NCBI GenBank assembly: GCA_020848055.1
Contig: JADLBB010000067.1
Span: 1 to 6,493, forward strand
Source: Chloroflexota bacterium
Lineage (GTDB): Bacteria; Chloroflexota; Limnocylindria; QHBO01
Direction of reading: 5' to 3'
Length of the DNA stretch: 6,493 bases
This document shows positions 1 to 4,705 of the stretch, in pieces. The first letter of the stretch is position 1, and each line of letters starts with the position of its first letter. The notes under the pieces are model-generated. The model was given only the letters and a program-made list of their open reading frames with translations. It made no database searches and had not been told where the DNA came from. The position numbers were made by a program, and so were the translations under genes.

Positions 1-2
1 AG

Positions 3-152
3 ATCGCGCTGGGTGAGGGATTCGTGCATCACGGTGCGGTGGATGAACTGCGCGCGCAGCAGAGGATCGACGCGGCGGGGATTGCAGCCCAGGTGCGGGA
101 GGCGCTGGGCCTTGCGCGCAAGTCGCGTCGCTCGAAGGTGTCCGCCGCCTGA
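3..152 (+). CDS. dxs: 1-deoxy-D-xylulose-5-phosphate synthase, C-terminal end (partial)
   Basis: Only the last 49 codons are in the window; the gene enters from the left edge and stops at TGA 150-152. The peptide begins IALGEGFVHHGAVDEL and continues into a stretch with IDAAGIAAQVREAL. This matches the end of the DXS C-terminal transketolase domain, where family members have a 'LPD-F-x-HG-xxxeL' segment followed by 'GLDaegI'. DXS condenses pyruvate and glyceraldehyde 3-phosphate, using thiamine diphosphate, in the first step of the cytosolic MEP route to isoprenoids. The active-site regions lie outside the window. The tail is extended and basic (RKSRRSK) compared with the E. coli protein. tlyA downstream is the usual partner of dxs in many bacteria, which supports the call. 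The identification rests on a short C-terminal piece and on context. Confidence 0.8.
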   Translation: MALGEGFVHHGAVDELRAQQRIDAAGIAAQVREALGLARKSRRSKVSAA

Positions 153-193
153 AGCTCGTTGCCGAGTTGGTGGCGCGCGGTCGCGGTAGCGGT

Positions 194-220
194 CGATGGT
201 CGCGCCACGCGCGACCATCG
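194..220. repeat. 12-bp perfect hairpin at the head of repeat unit 1
   Basis: The left arm CGATGGTCGCGC (194-205) and the right arm GCGCGACCATCG (209-220) are exact reverse complements around the 3-base loop CAC (206-208). This is the strongest inverted repeat I found in the window. It lies 42 bases after the dxs stop, where it could shield the 3' end of the dxs mRNA or form a cruciform. It lacks the T-run of an intrinsic terminator. The equivalent hairpins in later units are shorter: 7 bp at 250-256/260-266, 6 bp at 302-307/311-316, 7 bp at 351-357/363-369. Confidence 0.8.
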
Positions 221-475
221 GCGAACGAGGGGTGCCGGCCGCCCTTGGAGTCGCGCCACGCGCGACCATCGGCGAATGAGGGCGTGCCCACTCGTTCGGT
301 ATCGCGTCTCACGCGACAGGCCGTGAACGAGGCGGCGATCGTTCGCCTTTGGTCGCGCCACACGCGACCGGAGCCCCGGCAGACCAGACCAGCAGCGCCA
401 CACGCGACCAGGCCTTCCCGGCAAACCCAACCAGCAAGGCCCCACGCGACCGGCTGTCGCAAGCCCGACCAAACC
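198..475. repeat. Decayed tandem array of six hairpin-headed units (3 x 51 bp, then about 40/42/43 bp)
   Basis: Each unit starts with a quasi-palindrome of form GGTCGCGC-CAC-RCGCGACC. The left arms start at 198, 249, 300, 351, 391 and 433, so the first three steps are exactly 51 bases and the later ones 40 and 42; the last unit ends near 475. Units 1 and 2 are nearly identical over 31 bases (200-230 versus 251-281, one C/T difference) and continue into similar GAGGG...GTGCC sequence. Unit 3 is diverged but keeps GTGAACGAGG at the equivalent place. Units 4-6 share a different, shorter tail rich in C and A (CCCGGCA...CCAACC type). Left arms decay from unit 1 to unit 6, whereas the right arm RCGCGACC persists in five of six units. 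51 is a multiple of 3, so the translated frames also look repetitive, but nothing indicates coding. The array could be a minisatellite, a local expansion of a dispersed palindromic element, or a protein-binding array. I do not recognise the family. Confidence 0.8.
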
Positions 476-484
476 TGGCACACC

Positions 485-490
485 TAGAAT
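485..490 (+). promoter_or_regulatory. Putative -10 box of a leaderless tlyA promoter
   Basis: TAGAAT lies 6 bases before the tlyA ATG. There is no purine-rich ribosome binding site between it and the start. This spacing is typical of leaderless promoters in high-GC bacteria, where the transcript begins at or next to the A of ATG. I see no good -35 hexamer; the -35 region would fall in the last unit of the repeat array. The element is one of the few AT-rich spots in this interval, but the call is by pattern only. Confidence 0.5.
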
Positions 491-496
491 CCGCGC

Positions 497-1294
497 ATGC
501 CACGCATACGACTGGACCAGCTGCTCACCGAGCTGGGAATGGCCCGCTCGCGCGCGGAGGCCCAGGCGCTGATCCACGCCGGCCAGGTCGATCTCGACGG
601 GAACCGGCAGCTGAAGCCGGGTCAGCTGGTGGCCGTGGATGCATCGGTCTCGCTGGTGGAGCGGCCCAAGTGGGCGAGCCGGGCGGGCGTCAAGCTGGAG
701 CATGCGCTCGACGAGTTTGCGATCGACCCGACCGGCATGGCCTGCCTGGACGCCGGAGCGTCGACCGGCGGATTCACCGATGTCCTCCTGGCGCGTGGTG
801 CGCGGGTCGTCTACGCCGTCGACGTCGGGCGCGCGCAACTGATCCAGCGCCTGCGCGACGATCCACGCGTGGTCAGCATGGAGCGCATGAACCTGCGGAC
901 CCTGACTGAACTGCCAGAGCCGATCGACCTTGCCACGCTCGACCTGAGCTTCATCAGCCTTCGGCTCGTCCTGGCCGCGGTGCGCGACCTCCTGACCGAT
1001 GCGGGTCGCATCGTCGCCCTCGTCAAGCCGCAGTTCGAGGCGGGCAAGGACGACGTGCCGCGCGGCGGCGTTGTTCGCGATCCCGCCATCTGGCAGCGCG
1101 TCCTGATCGGGCTGGCGACCGATGCGCACGCTGTCGGCCTTGTCGCGCGCCGCGCGGTGCGCTCACCGATCCTCGGCGGCGACGGCAACGTCGAGTTCCT
1201 GGCTCTCCTCGCGGGGTCGGCGCCGTCCGAACCCCACGACGCCTACGTCCGCAGCGTCACCGCTGCCGTCAACGAAGGGCGAGGTCGCGGCTGA
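497..1294 (+). CDS. tlyA: TlyA-family rRNA 2'-O-methyltransferase (S4 + FtsJ-like domains)
   Basis: The 265-residue protein matches the usual length of TlyA/YqxC (about 270). Residues 3-55 form an S4 RNA-binding domain (RLDQLLTELGMARSRAEAQ, then IHAGQVDLDG). A short linker with KWAS (58-61) leads into SRAGVKLEHAL and a Rossmann methyltransferase. The S-adenosylmethionine loop is DAGASTGGFTD (85-95). The family's catalytic K-D-K-E residues appear as K66, D149 (in DLSFIS), K177 (in VKPQFEAGK) and E233 (in GNVEF). Mycobacterial TlyA methylates 2'-hydroxyls of cytidines in 16S and 23S rRNA, affecting capreomycin sensitivity; the old name 'hemolysin A' is misleading. Whether this protein modifies both rRNAs cannot be read from sequence. 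The ATG at 497 is chosen because S4 homology starts at once and TAGAAT sits 6 bases upstream. The gene is separated from dxs by the repeat array and overlaps the convergent GNAT gene by 26 bases. Confidence 0.93.
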   Translation: MPRIRLDQLLTELGMARSRAEAQALIHAGQVDLDGNRQLKPGQLVAVDASVSLVERPKWASRAGVKLEHALDEFAIDPTGMACLDAGASTGGFTDVLLARGARVVYAVDVGRAQLIQRLRDDPRVVSMERMNLRTLTELPEPIDLATLDLSFISLRLVLAAVRDLLTDAGRIVALVKPQFEAGKDDVPRGGVVRDPAIWQRVLIGLATDAHAVGLVARRAVRSPILGGDGNVEFLALLAGSAPSEPHDAYVRSVTAAVNEGRGRG

Positions 1295-1775
1295 TCTCCA
1301 GGTGCACCGCGTTCGAGCCGAGTGGCTCGAGGGATGCCGGTCGGGGTCGCTCGACGAACCCAAGGCGTCCGTACAGGCGAAGTGCGGCGGAGTTCGCCCT
1401 ATCGGGTTCGACATAGGCGCGGGATGCAACGCCGGCGCTGAAGATCTCATCGATCAGGCGACCGAGTGCTGCATGCGCGATGCCGCGACCCTGGGCCTTC
1501 GGCTGCAGTTTGATATCGAGCGAGGCCAGGCCGTCGGCGGCGGTCCGTGCGTGGACCTCACCGCAGAACCCGATCTCGGCGGTGTGGATCGTGTAGTGGC
1601 GGCGCGACGGGTCGGCACGGACTCGCCTCAGCCACGCCCGCATGTGTTCGGGGTCCGCTCCGATGCCGTCGGGGTAGCCAACGTGGCGCATCACGGCCCC
1701 ATCGTTCCAGAGCGCCATCAGGTCGGGGAGGTCGGTTTCGGTGGTGGGTCGCAACTCCACGGTTGCATCGCGCAT
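1269..1775 (-). CDS. GNAT-family N-acetyltransferase (RimJ/RimL-like)
   Basis: The protein is 168 residues from ATG 1775, an ordinary length for a single-domain GNAT. The start of the fold is VELRPTTETDLPDLMALWND (6-25). The acetyl-CoA pyrophosphate loop is QPKAQGRGIAHAAL (91-104), fitting the family's Q/R-x-x-G-x-G/A motif. The C-terminal part has the typical N-S-A-A-L-R-L-Y-x-x-L-G-F block (128-140). It transfers an acetyl group from acetyl-CoA to an amine; the pattern resembles the Acetyltransf_3/RimJ-RimL group, which includes ribosomal-protein N-acetylases and antibiotic or amino-acid acetylases. The substrate cannot be told. A GTG at 1799 would add eight residues (MPHNQGIE), but ATG 1775 is preferred because it has AAGG 7 bases upstream and starts at the conserved strand. 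It is the only - strand gene here, convergent with tlyA (26-base 3' overlap) and divergent from the RHH gene. Confidence 0.85.
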   Translation of the reverse strand: MRDATVELRPTTETDLPDLMALWNDGAVMRHVGYPDGIGADPEHMRAWLRRVRADPSRRHYTIHTAEIGFCGEVHARTAADGLASLDIKLQPKAQGRGIAHAALGRLIDEIFSAGVASRAYVEPDRANSAALRLYGRLGFVERPRPASLEPLGSNAVHLEISRDLALR

Positions 1776-1787
1776 CTCGATGCCTTG

Positions 1788-1793
1788 ATTATG
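1788..1793 (-). promoter_or_regulatory. Putative -10 box for the GNAT gene
   Basis: Read on the - strand, CATAAT (1793 to 1788) lies 12 bases before ATG 1775. Transcription from it would start about 1781, giving a leader of only a few bases. That would also exclude the upstream GTG at 1799 as the start. No clear -35 hexamer is visible. Its expected position (about 1811-1816) coincides with one edge of the palindrome at 1813-1830, so a protein bound there would be placed to block this promoter. Confidence 0.35.
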
Positions 1794-1812
1794 CGGCACT
1801 GGGCTGCGGAAT

Positions 1813-1830
1813 GTAGTACGCGCGTATTAC
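1813..1830. promoter_or_regulatory. 18-bp palindromic operator-like site between GNAT and RHH genes
   Basis: GTAGTACGCGCGTATTAC reads as its own reverse complement at 16 of 18 positions; only positions 4 and 15 break the symmetry, giving GTAnTACGCGCGTAnTAC. It is the most symmetrical element in the 66-base space between the divergent genes. It lies 11 bases before the RHH start, overlapping that gene's probable -10 box, and about where the -35 of the opposite promoter should be. Small RHH proteins commonly bind such short symmetrical sites as paired dimers and repress their own operon, so the product at 1842 is the natural candidate ligand. The palindrome is seen directly; its function and ligand are inferred. 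Confidence 0.55.
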
Positions 1831-1833
1831 GAT
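1825..1833 (+). promoter_or_regulatory. Putative -10 region of the RHH-nadK-recN-xerD operon
   Basis: Two overlapping candidates are present: TATTAC (1825-1830) and TACGAT (1828-1833). The second fits TAnnnT and lies 8 bases before ATG 1842, so the transcript would be leaderless or nearly so, as proposed for tlyA. There is no purine-rich ribosome binding site before 1842. Both candidates overlap the right half of the palindrome, which suggests the promoter is under operator control. No convincing -35 box is seen. Confidence 0.45.
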
Positions 1834-1841
1834 TGCGCCCG

Positions 1842-2204
1842 ATGAAGCGCAGGAGCGCGGTGGCACGCGCGCGCCGGATGCCGGCCGAGGCTGAGCAGCT
1901 GGACATCGGGTTCGAGGGACTCGAGGTCGTCGAGCCGCCGACCCCGGACGCCGGGGCCGACACGATGCGCCAGATCGTCAGCCTGCGCATGCCCGATGCG
2001 CTGCTCGAGCGGGTGGAGGATGCGGCTGCGGCGCGTGGCGTGTCCCCGTCGAGCCTGATGCGCGCCCTGATCGCTGCCGGGCTGGACCGCTCGTACGCTG
2101 CGGTCCGCGAGCCGAGCGACATGGCGGCGGAACTGGCCGAGCTGCGCCGCAGCATCGATCGCATCGCCGAGCAACTGGCGCAGGTCAACGGCGAACCGAG
2201 ATGA
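1842..2204 (+). CDS. Ribbon-helix-helix (CopG/Arc-type) DNA-binding protein
   Basis: The product is 120 residues. It has a very basic N-terminus (MKRRSAVARARR, 1-12), an acidic linker (about 15-40), then a clear RHH domain: strand MRQIVSLRMPD (42-52), helix LLERVEDAAAARG (54-66), turn VSPSS, and helix LMRALIAAGLDRS (72-84). A C-terminal helix (92-115) with hydrophobic heptad-like spacing could add dimer contacts. RHH proteins bind DNA as intertwined dimers through the short beta-strand; many are autorepressors or antitoxins. The same frame is open far upstream, but that part is antisense to the GNAT gene, and ATG 1842 follows a plausible -10 box. Internal starts at M13 or M42 are possible. 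The stop overlaps the nadK start in ATGA (2201-2204), so it is cotranscribed and probably translationally coupled with nadK. No toxin gene follows. I infer a repressor of this operon, acting at 1813-1830. Confidence 0.8.
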   Translation: MKRRSAVARARRMPAEAEQLDIGFEGLEVVEPPTPDAGADTMRQIVSLRMPDALLERVEDAAAARGVSPSSLMRALIAAGLDRSYAAVREPSDMAAELAELRRSIDRIAEQLAQVNGEPR

Positions 2205-3037
2205 GGCGCATCGGCTTCGCGCTCAACCCGTACAACGAGCGCGCGGGCGCCATGCTGGAGCGCGGCCAGGCGTGGTGTGCCGCCAATGGCGTCGAGGCCT
2301 GGGATGCGGCGGGCGACGCCGAGGAGCGCATCGGTGGAGAGCTCGACAGCACCGACATGGTCTGCGTGCTGGGTGGCGACGGGACGTTCCTGCGCACGGC
2401 GCGGGCCATCGGCGGGTCCGGCGTGCCGGCGCTGGGCGTCAACCTGGGGCGTGTGGGCTTTCTCGCCAAGGTGGAATCGGATGGCCTGGAAGGAGCGCTC
2501 GACCAGGTCCTGGCCGGCGACTACAGCGTCGAGGAGCGGTTTCGGATCGCGGCGCGCCTCGTACGCGTCGACGGCCCGACCGAGGAGCACGCCTGCCTGA
2601 ACGAGGTCGTCGTCGCCCGCGGGTCACGCGTGCGCATGATCCAGCTGGAGGTCGAGGTCTCCGGATCGCACCTGGCCACCTACGTCGCCGATGCGGTCGT
2701 GGTTGCAACTCCGACCGGCAGCACCGCCTACAGCTTCAGCGCCGGTGGATCGATCCTCGATCCGCGCCTGCGCAACATGGTCATCACGCCGGTCGCGGCC
2801 TACCTGTCGCCGCTGCACAGCGTCGTGGCCGGCGAGGAGCAGGAGGTCGACCTGGTGTTGCGCGACAGCCACGGAGGCGCGCTCGTCAGCCTCGACGGCC
2901 AGCTCGACCTGCCGCTGCTGGTCGGTGACCGGGTCGAGGTTCGTGCCCTGGCCGAGCCGCTGCGCATGATCGAGCCGAGGGGCAGCACGCCGTTCTACGA
3001 CCTGCTGCGCACCAAGGCCTCCCTGCTGCCGTACTGA
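2201..3037 (+). CDS. nadK: NAD kinase
   Basis: The 278-residue protein phosphorylates NAD at the 2'-hydroxyl of the adenosine ribose to make NADP, the sole de novo NADP route, in the cytosol. Hallmarks are LGGDGTFLRTAR (57-68, with the GGDGT motif and catalytic D60), GVNLGRVGFLA (79-89), LNEVVVARG (133-141, the NE pair), ATPTGSTAYSFSAGG (169-183) and LDGQ (231-234). Length is typical of bacterial enzymes. An oddity is ITPVAAYLSPLHS (195-207), where many family members have P-x-x-P-H-S/T-L; here A-Y stands in place of P-H, with a histidine only at 206. DAVVVATPTG also replaces the more usual DG-hydrophobic run. The ATG overlaps the stop of the RHH gene (ATGA), and recN follows after 9 bases. 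A ribosome binding site is weak, so translation probably depends on coupling. Confidence 0.93.
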   Translation: MRRIGFALNPYNERAGAMLERGQAWCAANGVEAWDAAGDAEERIGGELDSTDMVCVLGGDGTFLRTARAIGGSGVPALGVNLGRVGFLAKVESDGLEGALDQVLAGDYSVEERFRIAARLVRVDGPTEEHACLNEVVVARGSRVRMIQLEVEVSGSHLATYVADAVVVATPTGSTAYSFSAGGSILDPRLRNMVITPVAAYLSPLHSVVAGEEQEVDLVLRDSHGGALVSLDGQLDLPLLVGDRVEVRALAEPLRMIEPRGSTPFYDLLRTKASLLPY

Positions 3038-3046
3038 GACGAAAGC

Positions 3047-4705
3047 ATGACCCTGCGGGAGCTGACGGTCGAACAGCTGGCGGTGGTGGATCGGGTGCGA
3101 TTGGAGCTGGCGCCCGGATTCACCGTCCTGACCGGCGAGACCGGCGCCGGCAAGTCGCTCGTGGTGGACGCGGTGGCCCTGGCCCTCGGCGCCCGAGCCA
3201 GCGCGGACCTGGTTCGCGCCGGGACCGATGCGGCGCGCGTCGAGGCCGTATTCGACGCTCCGCCCGTAGCCGAAGACGACCCGCTGGCCGACATCGTGGC
3301 CGCCGGGGAGGGGACGCTGATCGTGCGTCGCGAGGTCGCCGCCGACGGGCGTTCCAGCGTGCGCGTCAACGACCGCGCGGTGACGGTGGGTGGCCTGGCG
3401 TCGCTGGGCGGAAGGATGGGCGAGATCCATGGCCAGCACGACCAGCAGCGACTGCTCGAGGCGAGCCACCAGCTCGCGCTGCTCGACGCCTACGGAGGGC
3501 ACGAGCCGCTGCTGACCGAGGTGGCCAGCTCGCATCGGGACTGGCGTGCTGCGGTGGCCGCGTCATCGGAGCTGCTGACCGACGCTCGCGAGCTGGCGCG
3601 CCGGATCGAGCTGCTGCGCCACCAGGCCGGCGAGATCGGTGCTGCCGCGCCGCGCGCCGGCGAGGATGCCGAGCTCGAGGCCAAGCTGCGCGCCGCCGCC
3701 CACGCCGAGACGATCGTGCGGTCGGCCCAGGCCGCGGTGGCCGCCCTGCGTGACGATGCCGGCGCTGCCGACGCGCTTGGCCTGGCAGAACGCGGCCTCG
3801 TGACCGCAGCCGCACACGACGACCGATTCGGACCGCTGGCCGAGCGAGCGGCATCGCTGGTGGCCGAGGCCGCCGAGCTGGCCCGTGATGCCGGTGCTGC
3901 GGCAGAGGCGGTGGAACTCGATCCGGCCAGCCGCGCGGCTGCCGAGGAGCGCCTGGCGCTGCTGTACGACCTGCGGCGCAAGTACGGCGACTCACTGGAA
4001 GCCGTGGTGGCGTTTGGGCTGTCCGCGGCGGACGAGCTCGAGCGCCTGGAGAACGCCGACGAGGAACGCGCCCGGCTGACGGCGCTCGAGGAACAGCTGC
4101 GCGGCGAACTCGACCGTGCGGCCGCCATGCTCAGCGCGGCGCGCCTGGCGGCGGCGGACCGCCTGACGAGCGCGGTCAACGCCGAGCTGCCGCCGCTCGG
4201 CCTGCCGGCAGGAGCCTTCGGCGTCGTGCTCGAGCCTGCCGAGCCCGGCTCCGGCGGCGCGGACCTCATCGCGTTCACGTTCGCGCCGAACCCCGGCGAG
4301 CCGCCGCGGCCGCTGGCCCGGATCGCATCGGGGGGTGAGGCGAGCCGCGTGTCGCTGGCGCTCAAGGTGGTGCTGGCCGCCGCCGATGCGACGCCGCTGC
4401 TGGTGTTCGACGAGATCGATGCCGGCATCGGTGGACGCAACGCGCTGGAGCTCGGCCAGCGCCTGCGCGCGCTGAGCGCTCACCACCAGGTGCTGTGCGT
4501 GACGCACCTCCCTCAGGTCGCCGCGCACGCCGATGCCCACATCGTCATCGGCAAGCGCGAGGTTGATGGGCGGACCGTGACCGAGGCTCACCGCCTGGGC
4601 GGCGAGGAACGCGCGGGGGAACTGGCTGCCATGCTCGCCGGCGACGACGCCGGATCGGAGGCGCGCGCGGCCGCCGACGCGCTGCTGCGCGCCGCGACGC
4701 GGTGA
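3047..4705 (+). CDS. recN: DNA repair protein RecN
   Basis: The 552-residue SMC-like ATPase is the same length as E. coli RecN (553). The Walker A loop GETGAGKS is at 30-37, within the RecN-type N-terminus (LRELTVEQLAVVDRVRLEL). IHGQHDQQRLLEASHQLALLD (from 127) is the family's Q-loop signature. Residues of about 150-370 are Ala/Glu/Leu/Arg-rich and form the antiparallel coiled-coil arm. The ABC signature is ASGGEASR (427-434), Walker B with catalytic glutamate is LLVFDEIDAGIGG (D455, E456), and the switch histidine is H487 in THLPQVAAHA. RecN holds broken DNA ends and sister chromatids together and helps RecA at double-strand breaks. The order dxs-tlyA-...-recN is conserved in several phyla. 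The ATG at 3047 is 9 bases after nadK, with a GAAAG purine run close upstream. The stop overlaps the GTG of xerD (GTGA). Confidence 0.96.
   Translation: MTLRELTVEQLAVVDRVRLELAPGFTVLTGETGAGKSLVVDAVALALGARASADLVRAGTDAARVEAVFDAPPVAEDDPLADIVAAGEGTLIVRREVAADGRSSVRVNDRAVTVGGLASLGGRMGEIHGQHDQQRLLEASHQLALLDAYGGHEPLLTEVASSHRDWRAAVAASSELLTDARELARRIELLRHQAGEIGAAAPRAGEDAELEAKLRAAAHAETIVRSAQAAVAALRDDAGAADALGLAERGLVTAAAHDDRFGPLAERAASLVAEAAELARDAGAAAEAVELDPASRAAAEERLALLYDLRRKYGDSLEAVVAFGLSAADELERLENADEERARLTALEEQLRGELDRAAAMLSAARLAAADRLTSAVNAELPPLGLPAGAFGVVLEPAEPGSGGADLIAFTFAPNPGEPPRPLARIASGGEASRVSLALKVVLAAADATPLLVFDEIDAGIGGRNALELGQRLRALSAHHQVLCVTHLPQVAAHADAHIVIGKREVDGRTVTEAHRLGGEERAGELAAMLAGDDAGSEARAAADALLRAATR

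Larger units (their letters stand above)
153..496. other. Gene-free interval between dxs and tlyA
   Basis: This 344-base stretch has no convincing gene. Open frames cross it on both strands, but their products are low-complexity and Arg/Pro/Ala-rich, as expected for repetitive GC-rich DNA. Bases 153-193 show nothing recognisable beyond a GC-rich lead-in. Bases 198-475 are a hairpin-headed tandem array, annotated separately. Bases 476-496 carry the putative tlyA promoter. No T-tract follows any of the hairpins, so I see no intrinsic terminator for dxs. Confidence 0.75.

Noticed and set aside
194..220. Intrinsic terminator of dxs
   Set aside because: The stem is strong, but no T-run follows it, and similar hairpins recur five more times, which fits a repeat rather than a terminator.
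198..475. CRISPR array
   Set aside because: Repeats are imperfect, the period changes from 51 to about 42 bases, the sequence between cores is itself repeated rather than unique, and no cas gene is present.
349..909. 186-codon + strand open frame overlapping the array and tlyA
   Set aside because: It is a low-complexity Ala/Arg/Gly/Pro product in a different frame from tlyA, with no ribosome binding site or domain; a GC-rich shadow.
29..1129. 366-codon open frame on the - strand across the array and tlyA
   Set aside because: It is antisense to tlyA, which has all its motifs. The repeated RRWSRVAR peptide in it only reflects the 51-base DNA repeat.
1122..1841. Upstream extension of the RHH reading frame, giving a 360-residue protein
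   Set aside because: This part lies over the tlyA 3' end and antisense to the GNAT gene and contains no domain. The protein-like part and the promoter-like element both point to ATG 1842.
1269..2204. GNAT toxin / RHH antitoxin pair of the TacT-TacA type
   Set aside because: Those pairs are same-strand operons with the antitoxin overlapping the toxin. Here the genes are divergent, the GNAT resembles RimJ/RimL rather than the TacT group, and the RHH gene is coupled to nadK. A regulatory link is still possible.
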